Shown: in pieces, positions 46,493-58,123 of the stretch
Position numbering within the stretch: position 1 is the stretch's first letter
Layout of the letters: every line of letters starts with the position of its first letter
NCBI GenBank assembly: GCA_029204225.1
Contig: CM055109.1
Coordinates: forward strand, 818,673-882,672
Reading direction: 5' to 3'
DNA length: 64,000 nucleotides
Source: Diphasiastrum complanatum
Taxonomy: Eukaryota > Streptophyta > Lycopodiopsida > Lycopodiales > Lycopodiaceae
The notes under the pieces: model-generated
Seen by the model: only the letters and a program-made list of their open reading frames with translations
Told to the model about the DNA's origin: nothing
The model's database searches: none
Made by a program: the position numbers and the translations under genes

Positions 46493-47828
46493 TGGGAAGG
46501 AAACTTATCGGATAGTTAACTTTGAGGCTTAACAAGAAGCAAGCTTATATTTCTTAAGAGGCTGTTATGATATTGCCTTGTTAGCTCCTACCTTCATATT
46601 AATGGTAAATGGTTTTTTGGATTTTGTGGTAGTTAGCGCCTTGAAGTTACTTGCACATGTAGAAAAGACTGCTAGGCCTGGATTTGTCATCTAGAAAGAC
46701 CAGACAGATATCTGCGGACAATTTCTTTTTTCAAACCTTGCTGTTCACAGTTATTACGTGGAATGTTATATTATTTTTGAAATGAAGCGTGAGCGATTGA
46801 TTGTAAAAATATGAGCAGAATGACTTCAATGAAACTATTTGCCTATAAGAGCTGTGATCCATTGATTTTCTATGGTATGTAGGTTCCCAAAAGAACCCAT
46901 AAGATATGGCTTTCACAGTCAGAGCACCACACTTAGAAATGTTGCTAAGCTGTGTACTTGGACGGGCATTTTAATTTTAATATTTCTGTATATGTGATGA
47001 GAAAATGCTAAAGCTATGTATGATGTGTAATCCGATTTATGTCAAAGAGCTGTGTTTGGAGCTTTGCTCTCACAACAATAGGAAACTCTTACAAAGGCAT
47101 ATAAAGGCAGTCATCCGTTTGGTAGTTTCCTGCTGTCCTCTCTTTACTGAATTTATGCAGAGCCACAATCAAGAAAAACCGCTATCCAGATGGGTTGGCT
47201 AGCCAAAAAAAATCATGACATCAAAGTCTTTGTACAGCACAACGCATATACTTATTTTTTTTATTGGATAAAAGTGTGTTCATAACATCTATACGAGATA
47301 TTCTTATTTTGAAATTAAGATTGCAAATAATTCACTTGGACTACAGCTTGTGACAATGATACAAACTTGATTGGCATTAAAGCAGCAGTCATAAACACGG
47401 CAAAGTGGAACAAGAGTACTCATTTTGAAGGTAAACATAAGCTGCGGTGTGTTTTGGTCTCTAAAACATTGATCTCTAAAGAAAGCACATTGTTTTAGGA
47501 TAATAGATTTCCACGGTGTTGCTGCCTGAATGTCCTGAAAGAAATAAGTATTATGCATATCTATTGTGTGCTAGACGTTACAAAGTTGGCATGTAGAATC
47601 ATATAATGTAATGGATACATTATGAATATTATGCCCAATTTTTAAACAAATTAAAAAGCAGAAAATATGTGTTTTTTTCAAAGGCAGGTTCTACAATTTT
47701 TTTTCTGTCTGTCCGTATGGTGTCAGTACGACTGCCATGTGGCGTATTTGTAGTGGTTAGTCAAAGCCAAACTGCCTATTATGCTTCCTAATGTACCTGT
47801 GAAAAATTTTGAGGTATTCATTATGCAA
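46493..47828 (+). other. 3' flank / probable 3' UTR of the BRX-like gene
   Basis: No further coding frame is supported. No AATAAA signal stands out. Includes AT-rich unassigned DNA to 47828. Confidence 0.45.
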
Positions 47829-47959
47829 TGGAAGGCGCCCCGGGCACAGGCCATTCTGCCCGGTTCGGCTTTCCAAACAAATTTAGGCTCGACCGGGCCT
47901 CACCCAAATTTTTCTGGAAATCCTTACCGGGCAGAATGGCCTGTGCCCGGCTCCTTCCA
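47829..47959. mobile_element. 131 bp foldback MITE-like element
   Basis: Arms of about 55-60 bp are inverted copies. The shared core GGGCACAGGCCATTCTGCCCGG is GC-rich and near perfect; ends read TGGAAGG...CCTTCCA. CAA lies next to both ends. No coding capacity. Confidence 0.75.
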
Positions 47960-48109
47960 CAATATGTTAACAACATTTGCTTCAAATAGATAATGAGGTA
48001 CAACTCCTCCAAACAACGATAGCTTGATATGCACCAAGGCCACTTTGTGTTTTTGCAACGGTACTACTTAGAATTAGCATCACCAAGTGTAGTTTTGACA
48101 CTTTATATA

Positions 48110-48215
48110 TGTTTGTAGCTTGTGGGCTCCTAGATCTCCTTATTCCATGCGTAGACCAAGATTTGAGCCTGCGTCTCCTTTTGCCAGTGGCTCTGATCCC
48201 AATTTTGCCCCCTTT
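48110..48215 (-). mobile_element. SINE-like piece (tRNA-related head)
   Basis: The minus strand reads GGGATCAGAGCCACTGG (A-box region) and, about 30 bp on, GCAGGCTCAAATCTTGG (B-box-like). It shares CAAATCTTGGTCTAC with the piece at 50.5-50.6 kb. Tail and duplication not identified. Confidence 0.45.
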
Positions 48216-48374
48216 TTGTGTTCATTGCAATTATACAAGATAAGTTAATTTATTTTACAAATGTGTGAGTTGATGACATATTCATGAGCTTTGTAAGTGT
48301 ATCAAATATAGTAGCCAGGGACGTGAATTTCGCATTGTAAGTTGCATATCTTCCCCACAAGTTTTATAAGATAA

Positions 48375-48841
48375 GGGCCTGGCCCACCTACAAGTTAGCT
48401 AAGTGCAAGGTTTGTTAGTGCTAACTTATGACAATTATCTAACTGGCAATTTTGCTGCCCCACCTGCATTTATCTGCCTCGGTTACGTTTGTTGTAACTG
48501 AGGTGCTACCCCACTTACAAGCTAGCATTTACAAGTTAGTAACGGAGGAGCAACTATGGAGGGGAGGAGACATGGCGATTGGAGGACAAGAGAGGAAGGC
48601 AACTGGACGATTGTGGAGTTTGGATATAACACTGACTGAAGCACAAGTTAGCTTAAGAAGGTGTTTCACGATAGTTAACACAATAGTTTGCAACATCACA
48701 AAATGAACTAGTTCAAGTTAGTGCTAACTAAAATCCATTAACTAACTTGTGTCAGTTAACTCTAAGTGGGGCAGCACACTTCTCAATTAGCTTCAGTTAG
48801 CACTTATTGAAAATCACTAACTTGTAAGTGGGGTAGGCCGT
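48375..48841. mobile_element. 467 bp Tourist-like MITE
   Basis: The left end GGGCCTGGCCCACCTACAAG and the inverse of the right end (ACGGCCTACCCCACTTACAAG) form imperfect inverted repeats that extend further as CAAGTTAG/GTGCTAACTT blocks. TAA flanks both ends (48372-48374 and 48842-48844), the target duplication of PIF/Harbinger elements. GGGCCTG is also a Tourist-type end. It has no coding capacity. Confidence 0.6.
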
Positions 48842-49061
48842 TAATCCAATTTTATTCCTACCTTTAAAATCATTTCTTTGTGCAAGGAAAAAAACACTCT
48901 TAACTTCTTACACAAATATAGATTTGTTCTTCGCATCTACCATTGTGGCTCATGCGAGTATGCCAAATATTTGCCGTGTTTCAAGATATCTCTTACTTTT
49001 GCATCTGGAACTTATACCTTTGGTGAGTCATTAAACTCATTATTTTGATAACATGGCAAAT

Positions 49062-49142
49062 GTAAGATGGTATAGGGCAGATGGAAGCATCGACAGAAGA
49101 AAAGCCCGACTTGTCGCTAGAGGATTTTCTCAGGTATACAAC
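49062..49142 (+). pseudogene. Tiny copia reverse-transcriptase remnant
   Basis: Reads VRWYRADGSIDRRKARLVAR and GFSQVYN, the conserved segment at the start of the copia RT domain. Only 27 codons remain. Confidence 0.8.
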
Positions 49143-50499
49143 ATCGTTCAATGCTCAATTTTTGCCTTTGAGAAGAAACTTTTATTATTAACTTCATTCC
49201 TATTTTCAGGGAAATACAATTTGTAGCTTTACTATTCATTAAAAAATTTGTCACTAAAACTATGAAGTAGATGTACTATACATGCAAACCAGAGTGGTGC
49301 CTAAAAGTTCTCATAAGAGTTGCAATGAAAACACACTATCGACATCTAGGGTAGAATGTCAAAACTATAACCATAAATGCGCCCAAGAAGTGCTTAGAAG
49401 AGTATGCACTAGCTAGCAAGCATGTATGAGTACAATTTTTGCATGCAACATTTATAGTCCCAATTTTTGCATGAGAGAATCTATATTCCCAATAGAGCTC
49501 AACGCATTAATCATTGTAGATTGGATTCACTTGTACAACAATCGTGTCTCATGGTCAATTATTGAGCAATGATCTTATTCGCAACAAAGCTATGCATCTT
49601 GTTAGTGTCATTTTCGCTTTTGAGGTTTGAAGTTGTAAGAACAAACAAATAAAAAACATGACAATCATTGAGGTACATAATTCTATTCCACATGATTAAT
49701 ATGCAAGAACAAGTAGCATAAACGTTTTTCCAACATTCAACTCTTAAGTCATGATTCACTTATAGTTTATCAACCTACTTTAGTCCATTGGGAGAACATG
49801 CTTGGAGATACTATGGACACAAGTAATGTGCTTGTGGACTCCATGATCTCAAGAAAGGGTTCGATTAAAAGGCATGATCTTGCTTCATCCATTTTTATAT
49901 CGCTATGGTATTATTTTTTGGAAAATAGATATACTACTGATGCTATCATGCACCAAAACAAATGTAAGAATAGAGAGTTTAGGCCACACTATGCACATCA
50001 TCTAGTGACGGTAGTTTATAAACTCAAGATCCATTCTTGGTCATCTCAAATGGCACTGGGTACTACCTAGGAACAAATATTATGATACCAAGTTCATCAA
50101 TTTCTATAGAATATTTGTAAGCTAAAGATGTGGAGATTGACATGCAAAGAGTTGGAGTTGATGGTTAGGGTTTGGACATCCAGATATAAATGGGGTGTGG
50201 TCTTTGTCCATCCATACCAAGAGCCAAGAAAGTCCACAAAAAATGTTAACTAAGTTCTTGAGAATGAAGGGGCCTGCAACCTCACTAGAAAAGAAGAGAT
50301 TGTAAGCTAGGCGAGTACTTAAGGAAAAATAGCGAGGGATTGGAAAAAGGCACATGACAAGGTGGGTTTTTTGTAGTTGCTAATCACTATGCCCAATCAC
50401 CCTTATTCAAAAGTAGTTGTACAAAATTTGTGAGGGAGCGAACGTCATTGATTGCTACAAAAAATCATCTCAATCTTTTTCCTATATAAATCTTGTTAG

Positions 50500-50640
50500 G
50501 CATGCCACACAGGGTGACTATCAATTGAAAGTATTAACAATTTTTACCAAGGCCAAACCTTAAGTGTGTCGCATGAACATGTAGACCAAGATTTGAGCTT
50601 GAGCCTCCATTGTGATAGTTACCACTCTTATCCAACTCAT
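50500..50640 (-). mobile_element. SINE-like piece (tRNA-related head)
   Basis: Minus strand: ATGAGTTGGATAAGAGTGG (A-box-like), then GGCTCAAGCTCAAATCTTGG (B-box-like) and a tail containing CACCCTGTGTGGCATGCC. The tail resembles the LINE 3' region at 36880. Boundaries approximate. Confidence 0.45.
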
Positions 50641-51640
50641 CTATGATGGGGGACATTATCTCAATCTTTGAAAATCATATACTCATAACCATAGTACTAA
50701 GGAAGGATGGCAAAGAAATCCGAATAATCGACAGTAATCATTCAAGAAACAAGTGTTAGATGCAAGGTGTTAGGTCCTTTTCTCAACAAGGTTGTACAAG
50801 AATAGGAGGGCACCAAGTGATGAGTCATATGTTCGATCCTAGGGATATTGCTCAACTAGAATGTGCTCCTTGCTCTTGAATAGGATTGTAGCAAAGGCTT
50901 GTACCTTCAAAATGCATAGGTCCACAAATGTTTGTACATAAGCTTTAGTTTGAAGTATACCACCTCACCCAAAGTCCCTTCTTCCACGTAGAGGAACTAT
51001 CTTCCTCTCTTTATGGCCAACAACAAGAGATATTGGATCATAATTTGGTCCAAGAGGTTAAAAAAAGACATGAAGGGCATGTGTTGCATTGTCTTCATAT
51101 GTTTCTAGTAGGGACAAATTGTCATTTGGCCTCTTTAGTCTTTCTTTAGTAAACTCTACGTGTCCATTTTGACTCTACTAGAACCTGCTTCTTAGCCTTA
51201 CAAGACGAGCTAGCCGCAAGATGTTGATTCAAAATATTGTTGCAAAGTCTCTCTTAAGAGGTCAACACACGGTTACTAGCTATTTAAGCCTCGTACCCTT
51301 GTAGTATTGACACAAGATATGCCTTTCGCAAGTTCTATTTGCTCTAGTGGAAAAAATCAAACACAAGGCATTTGATTATCAAAGGGTTCTCAAGGAGTGA
51401 CCCAAGAAAGTGAATGCTATAACATTTAAAAGGAATGCTACTTATTTCCCTTCGTGGTTGTCTTGTACTTTTATATTTTAAGGATTATACAATGGATGAA
51501 GTGGATGTAGTGCTACCGAGGTGCAAGGAAATATAAAGATATGTAAAAGGCTTAGAGTATTCTTCTTGCATTTTGTTTTTACATTTAGCACGATTTATAT
51601 GTACATGAACAATTTTTGACAAATGCAAATGTTTTGTTTG

Positions 51641-51643
<3 letters not shown>

Positions 51644-51686
<43 letters not shown>
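51644..51686 (+). repeat. (GT)n microsatellite, about 43 bp
   Basis: Uninterrupted GT run. Confidence 0.97.
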
Positions 51687-51687
<1 letters not shown>

Positions 51688-52229
51688 CCAAAAATAATAG
51701 AGGAGAAAGCGTCAATAGAGAAACAAAGTTCAAAGATGGGCAATCAAAATACTTTGATGGGGTAGAAGTTAATCCAGGTCAACAAAGAACTGCAGGTTAC
51801 AAAGCAGCACAAAGAGAAATCAGTAGCGGACATCAAAGTTGCTAAGAGGAATGAAGATGTATTGTAGAGGTATGTGGGCAAACTGTGAGAGACTTTAACA
51901 GATGCCCAAGGACAACTTGACAAGGCTGTCATGGAGGCAAAACAACAATTGTCGATTCCCTAGGGATAGGTGGATATGGCACAGCTTGAAAGGAAAAAAA
52001 TATTTAAAAAATTGGATGTTGTGGCCATTGAACATGATAACTTGCTCCATACTCCAATACTAGATAGGCTAGTTTCTCAACATGAGATAAACTACCTGAT
52101 CCACAGAGTTGATACTTACAAATCAGCTTTGTTGGACTTTCAGACAAGATTTGATTCATATAAGTTGATGGCCATGCAAGTGTTGAAAATGCAGCAAATA
52201 AACTCTAATAAAAATTTAAAATGATGGAG

Positions 52230-53620
52230 GAAGCACCTTGAATGGATCCAATTGAGATCCTATAGCTAAAACACCAACCAATTTAGTGTTTCCTAGCTTC
52301 ACCTTGGCTTGAACTCCACTTGAAGGCTCAAATTCATGCAATTCCCTTCACACATGTGAAAGTACGGACTGCCACAGGCAGAGTACAATACCTAAGCTTC
52401 CAAATCAATCTCACAAATCCGAACTAATCACTTGCTTGGATATGTGAGCCTTGTTGGCTCCATCCTTACCCTTGATGATCTTCTAGGTGTGATAGGTTGA
52501 CTTGGTTCAAGCTCCTCATTAGGATCCTCCTCAAAATCAAGATCATCTTGATTCTCGACCAATATCCTCTTGATTGTTGTGATGATTGAGCCATGATCAA
52601 GCTTCTACATCTTGTATTCATCAAAGATTACATCTCTAGACATGACAAACTTATCCAAGGATGGAATATATACCTTGCTTGAGTTGCCATACCTGAGCAT
52701 GATCCCCTTTGTTGATGATGGATCCTCCTTTGTCCTTGTCTCCAAAGGTTCATGCATATATCAAGTGCATCCAAAGACTTTCAAGTGCTTAAGCTTAGGC
52801 TTTCTTCCATACAAAACTTCATAAGGAGTTTTACCATCAATAGATCTACATGAGACTCTATTGATCAAATAGTTGGCACAAGTAAGTGACTCACCCCAAA
52901 ATGGCTTTGGCAAGCATGCATCTAATCTCAAGGCTTTAAAGCACTTACATAATGTTCTATTTCTCCTCTCGACCACCCCATTTTTTTGAGGTGTGTAGGA
53001 ACAAGATAGCTCATTTTTTATTCCCTCTTCCTCACAAATATCTTTAAACTTATTGGACATGTACTCTCCTCCATTATCACTTCTAAAGATCTTTATGCTT
53101 TGATTATGATGCTTCTCAACAAAAGTTTTGAACTTGACAAAGGTTTCATAAATTTGAGCCTTGGAAGAAAGTAGGAAAACCCAACAATATCTTGAGAAGT
53201 CATCTATGAAATTACAAACATTGAAGCTCCACCATTTGACTTAGTGCTAGCAAAGTGAACATCCGAATGAATTAGCTCAAGAGGATGAGATGTTTTGGAT
53301 ATAGAACTTGAAAAAGCCTTCTGATGTGCCTTGGATAGTGCACATGCTTCATAAACCTTTTCCTTCTTAGCTAAGGACCTTGGAAGTCCTAAGGCAAGCC
53401 CCTCCTTGCACATAGCCTCCATTGAACTTGGATTGAGTCAAAGTTCAAAACTTGACAACTTGTCCCCCTCAGCTAGCATCACAACATTGGTGTCAACAAA
53501 AGCATCTAACTTGTAAAGCTTTCCAAGTCTAGTGCCTTTAGCAATAAATTTGCCTTTCTTCTTTATGTGACAATCATTTGAAATGAATTACACACAAAAG
53601 CCATATCAATACCATTTGCC
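52230..53620 (-). pseudogene. Copia D: GAG-pre-integrase and integrase (main part)
   Basis: Reading minus: ~53590-53480 gives KGTRLGKLYKLDAFVDTN. 53422-53204 is the GAG-pre-integrase/integrase zinc region (CALSKAHQKAFSSSISKTSH, LELIHSDV). 53060-52761 is the integrase catalytic end (ELSCSYTPQKNGVVERRNRT, PFWGESLTCANYLINR, LKHLKVFGCT). 52760-52400 is the linker, ending in SSRVR-like sequence. RT and RNase H are absent to the left. The frame continues on the far side of copia E at 55941. Several stops make it inactive. Confidence 0.82.
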
Positions 53621-54747
53621 TGTTGGATTTATCTCCTCTACTCTCCTAAATCCTATGTTAATTTGCCTCCATTCATGCTACTGTATTTTACTTGTGTTGT
53701 CGCACAATCTGCATATTTACATGTAAAATAAGATAGGCGAAAAAGATGACACTGTGTTTTTACACGTGATTTGTGATAGGCGAAAAAGGCGACACTGCCC
53801 TACAAATGCTAAAGGTACCCTGTGAATCAGTTTTTGAGGCATTTGTCAGAGTGTCGCGTTTTTCGCATTTTCATCAACATTAATTTCAGTGAAGGCTGAC
53901 GTCGCGGCCTTCTCACGCTCATCCCATGCACTGTGCAATCAGATCTGACAACGACATTAGCCCCCCATGATCTCCCACAGACAGCACAACCACTTTTGTA
54001 CTTTTTTCATCTGCACACTTGTAACAGATTATGTATATATCGAATACCATCTATGTATTCAGTGTGTAAAGCAATACAAAGTATCAGAACGACATCAGAA
54101 TAGAATAGAAGAGACAGAACAAAACATCATTGATAATCAGAGATAGACATCGTAGACATTTTCGCGCATCGATTCTTTTCTTCCAGATGTATTGTCAGTA
54201 AAAGGTTTATCACCTTTACAAATTGTATGATTAGCTTCATGAAGCATGCGGTTACGTCCGCTATTGTTTTGTGCTCACCTGCATTATTGACCTGTATATT
54301 TTGTTATACTTAATATGATTACAGCTCTGTTTGTTCTACGTTCAGATTTGAGTCAATATTGCAATGCTTTTCTACATTCTTTTTGACTTTCTTAATACTT
54401 AATCTGGTAGTATGCTCTTCGCAAATTATTATTAGTCTAGCTGTTTGCGACTAATATTTAGTCTAGCTTGTGGCGACTAATTCACGACCGATTATCAGTC
54501 TAGCTCTTCGTGATAATTCGCGATAAATTATCTGTCTGATGTTTTGATGCTTAATGTTTGGCTACGTAATCAGCTTGAACGTGATTTCCATCACTAATGT
54601 TCTGTTCGAGTCTGATAGGCGTAGTCATGCTTAAGGAAAGAGTGATAACTTATTCCGCTGTGCACCAACATTCTCCATTCGAGTTCGCTTCTTTTCGTGT
54701 TCATTTCTTTTCGACTTATCTTCGTTTTACACCCTTCTTTCCCGACA
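53621..54747 (+). mobile_element. 5' LTR of copia E
   Basis: Starts TGTTGGATTTATCTCC and ends CTTTCCCGACA; 1127 bp. Carries GGCGAAAAAGGCGACACTG motifs also seen in LTR B. The segment 54240-54747 matches LTR fragment G at 5388-5694. Confidence 0.88.
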
Positions 54748-54759
54748 TGGTATCAGAGC
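54748..54759 (+). other. Primer-binding site of copia E
   Basis: TGGTATCAGAGC directly after the LTR; initiator methionine tRNA type. Confidence 0.9.
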
Positions 54760-54902
54760 TATTTCTGTAGCCTGATAAGCTTCCAGAGAAACAAGACTCT
54801 ACTAGCCGATAGAGTAATTGTCTTCTTCTTCTGTAATTTAGCACCAGATTTTCATACTTAAGTCAATGATAGTTATCCCTATCACCTAGACTAATCTTCC
54901 AC

Positions 54903-54991
54903 ATGGATTCCCAAGGGAAAGCCAGTCCTATCATGGACAAGCTTGATGGAGCCAATTACCATCTGTGAAAATTTAAGATGATATTCTATTC
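54903..54991 (+). pseudogene. Copia E gag, N-terminal stub
   Basis: ATG 54903 gives MDSQGKASPIMDKLDGANYH, then a stop in place of the usual Trp, then KFKM. This is the copia gag start (L.G.NY..WK.KM). It is cut off at ~54991 by an inverted LTR piece. Confidence 0.8.
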
Positions 54992-55343
54992 TGATGTTGT
55001 TCAGATACTCTATATTGCTTCACACATTGAATACGCAGATGATATTCGATATATACATAATCTGTCACAGGTGTGCAGATGAAGAAAGTACAAAAGTGGT
55101 TGTGCTGTCTGTGGGAGATCGTGGGTGGCTGCTGTTGTTGTCAAATCTGATTGCACAGTGCATGGGATGAGCGTGAGCAGGTCGCGACGTCAGCCTTCCT
55201 GAAATTAACATTGATGAAAATGCAAAAAATGCACACTCTAACAAATGCCTTAAAAACTGATTTATAGGATACCTTTAGCATTTGTAGGGCAATGTCGTCT
55301 TTTTCGCCTGTCACAAATCATGTGTAAAAACACAGTGTCGTCT
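54992..55343 (-). repeat. Inverted copy of an internal LTR E segment
   Basis: The reverse complement of about 53735-54085, recognisable by CGCGACGTCAGCC, CATGGGATGAGCGTGAG and GCATTTGTAGGGC. With the 5' LTR it forms a ~350 bp inverted repeat spaced by 0.9 kb. Confidence 0.88.
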
Positions 55344-55935
55344 TTTTCGCACGTTTTCGCGCATCAGTTCTTTTCTTCCAGATGTGTTGTCAGTAATAGG
55401 TTTATCATCTTTACAGATTGTATGATTAGCTTCATGAAGCACGTGGTTATGTCCACTATTGTTTTGTGCTCACCTACATTATTGACCTGTATACTTAATC
55501 TGATTACAACTCTGTTTGTTTTGCATTCAGATTTGAGTCAATATTGCAATGCTTTTCTACATTCTGTCTGACTTTCTTAATACTTAATTTGGTAGTCGTG
55601 AATTAATATTAGTCTAGCTATTCATGACTAATAGTTATTCTAGCTTGTGGTGACTAATTCGCATTTGATTATCAGTCTAGATCTTCGTGAATCGTGACTG
55701 ATAATTCACGACAAATTATCTGTCTGATGTTTTGATGCTTAATGTTTGGCTACGTAATCAGCTTGAACGTGATTTCCATCACTAATGTTCTGTTCGAGTC
55801 TGATAAGCATAGCCATGCTTAAGGAAAGAGTGATAACTTATTTCGCTATGCACGAACATTCTCCATTCGAGTTCGCTTCTTTTCATGTTCGTTTCTTTTT
55901 TAGTTATCTTCGTTTCACACCCCTCTATCCTGACT
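55344..55935 (+). mobile_element. 3' LTR end of copia E
   Basis: Matches 54150-54747 in direct orientation (CGCGCATCAGTTCTTTTCTTCC through the LTR end), with a deletion near 55495 and a small insertion near 55690. Terminal bases are GACT instead of GACA. Confidence 0.85.
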
Positions 55936-55997
55936 TTGCCCAACACTAAGTAGATTCTTAGTGATGCTAGGAATGTACAAAACTCCATTAACATTGA
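55936..55997 (-). pseudogene. Copia D, upstream piece beyond copia E
   Basis: Minus strand reads VNGVLYIPSITKNLLSVGQM, the protease-end motif that directly precedes the copia D segment at 53590 once copia E is removed. It joins copia F abruptly near 55997. Confidence 0.78.
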
Positions 55998-58123
55998 CCC
56001 TTTTTGAGGACCCTAGCACCCAGCTTCTTCCTCTTCTTATCTAGTATGTGTGCATATGCTACACATCCGAAGATCCGAACATGAGCCAAATTCGGCCTAC
56101 TTTTCCACCATACCTCATGTGGGGTAGTGTGAGCAATGTTCGACTTGCCTGTCCTGTTCTGTAGGTAGGCGGTTGTAGCTACTGCCTTAGCCCATAGTGA
56201 CCTTGATGCCTTGGAGTAGGCCATCACAGATCTTGCAGCTTCCATGAGAGTTCTATTTTTCCTCTCAGCTACACCATTATGCTGTGGTGTGTAGACTGTT
56301 GTCTTCCTATGAAGGATGTCTCGATTTTTACAAAAATTGGTAAATCGGTTGGAGATATATTCTCCTCCTTTGTCAGATCTTATCTGCTTGACTTTCTTCT
56401 CCATCCACTTCTCAGCCCAGTTCACATATTTTGTAAATTTGTCAAGAGCTTCAGATTTGTTATGGATGAAGTACACAATAGCAAACGTACTGTAATCTTC
56501 AATAAAGGTGACGTAGTGTCTTGATCCTCCTACAAAGAGTACATCAAAGGGTCCGCAGATGTCTGAGTGTATTAGCTCCAGAAGTTCTATCGCTCTGAAG
56601 GAATCCTTTGTGAAAGGTGTACGTGACATCTTCACTTTGTTGTATGTGTCATAGGGTGTCAGGTTTGCATCTTTGATGCTCACTCCGGTGAATGCATTGT
56701 TCTGGCTTGCTTTGTACAACGCCATTGGGTTCATTGGCATAGTCTTCTATGCCATAGAACGTCCATAGACTCACGAACTTGAAGATCCTACTCCGTCGGT
56801 AGGCGTACATATGTTTTCTCTTTGTCAGCCTTGTGTGATGAGTGTACTGATGCTTGCATCAATCACATTGCATGTCTGATCTGTGAATGTCACATGCATG
56901 TCTGCGTCTGCTATCTTTGCAACTGCTAGTAGATCTTTCTGCAGTGTTGGCACATACAGGACATCGTCTAGTCTTATGTCTCTACCATTAGTGTCGAGCC
57001 AAAGTGCGTCAGTGTCACTCACCTCGTGTCGATATCCATCTCCTAGAATGATGTATATGGAGGAGTCGATTTGTCGAAAGCCGACGATCATCTGCCTTGT
57101 CGTCACAAAGTGTGACATAGCTCCTAATTCAAGAACTATGTATTGAACATCGAACTGTGATGTAGCACATATATCAGTGCAGAGATAGGTAGTAGGATTT
57201 CTACTAGCTCAATCTCCAGCCATCTTTGAGAATTCGGGCTCCTCCACATATGATGTGTTGTTCGTGCTTTTCTTTCTGCTCTGTGTCTTCTTGTTTCTTG
57301 GATTGTCATAGCAATCCATGGCTGCATGACCTTTCTTGTGACAATGTATGCACTCAATCTTTGGATTCGACCAACATTTATCCACTGTGTGGCCGTCATG
57401 TCTTCATCTGTCACATGTCTTCTTATCGTTGCCTTGATGTCTGTTCTTTTCTTTCGATCTACCTTCTTGACTTTCCTGTTTCTGCTAGTTCTGATCTGGT
57501 CCGGTTGTCGACTCCCTCTTACAATAAACTTTTTTCTTCGACTGGTCTTTGTTGTCATAGAGAGCTTGATCAGACTCGTTCTTGTCATCGTAGTGCTCTC
57601 TGGCTTCGACTTCTTCCTTGATATCGATGACTGCCTTGTCGAAGGTCATTGTCGGATCTTTGGCCAGTAAGGTCTGGGTTGTCTGGAACGATTGTGGTAA
57701 GGAACGTAGCATGTAGCTAAGCTGCTTCTCTTGTGAGACTGCGTATTCTGCTCCAGCGTTATCTAGCGATAGGAACATGTTCTTCATCTTCCTGATGAAG
57801 CTTGTAAGATCTTTGCCATACCATCTTAGATAGGTAAGCTGATCCTCTAGATGCATTATCTGATTTTGTGAAATCTATTGATGAGTGTATCCCACATCTC
57901 TCTGGCATTAGAGATTGATGTGAGGTCAAGGGTAATGTTGTCTTCGATGGAAAAGGAGATGATTGCTACTGCTTTGTTGTTCTTCTCTTTCCATTCTCAA
58001 AGTTCTTTGCCTGTGTTAGCTAGCATCTCTTCGGTGCCATCCACCCACGACCATAACGCTTCTCTCTTAGGATGAGCGATGTCTTCACTTTCCAGGCAAG
58101 GAAGTTTGACCCGTCTGCTTCAA
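55998..58123 (-). pseudogene. Copia F: gag, protease and integrase
   Basis: Reading minus from 58123: gag N-terminus GSNFLAWKVKTSL; 57856-57485 gag core (MHLEDQLTYLRWYGKDLTSF, LSYMLRSLPQSFQ); knuckle CIHCHKKGHAAMDC near 57340; protease YIVLELGAMSHFV near 57125, with Asp-Ser-Gly changed to Glu-Leu-Gly; ILGDGYRHEV and VLYVPTLQKDLLAVAKI; 56740-55998 long integrase frame (LLELIHSDICGPFDVLF, YVTFIEDYSTF, RSDKGGEYIS, HNGVAERKNRT, LAHVRIFGCVAYAH). RT and RNase H are missing where copia D joins. Stops at 57210, 56820 and elsewhere make it inactive. The gypsy LTR at 58124 cuts its gag. Confidence 0.87.

Larger units (their letters stand above)
48842..52229. other. Mostly unassigned DNA
   Basis: Holds the small RT remnant, SINE-like piece and GT array listed separately. 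Frames at 49798-50070 and 51970-52224 (the second charged and helical) show no family I recognise. No terminal repeats seen. Confidence 0.5.
53621..55935 (+). mobile_element. Copia E, internally deleted, with rearranged 3' LTR
   Basis: LTR, primer site and the first ~30 gag codons are followed by an inverted LTR piece and a direct LTR end. TTGCC flanks both ends (53616-53620 and 55936-55940), so the whole inserted as one unit into copia D, whose integrase-side frame resumes beyond it. Nearly all coding sequence is lost. Confidence 0.82.
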
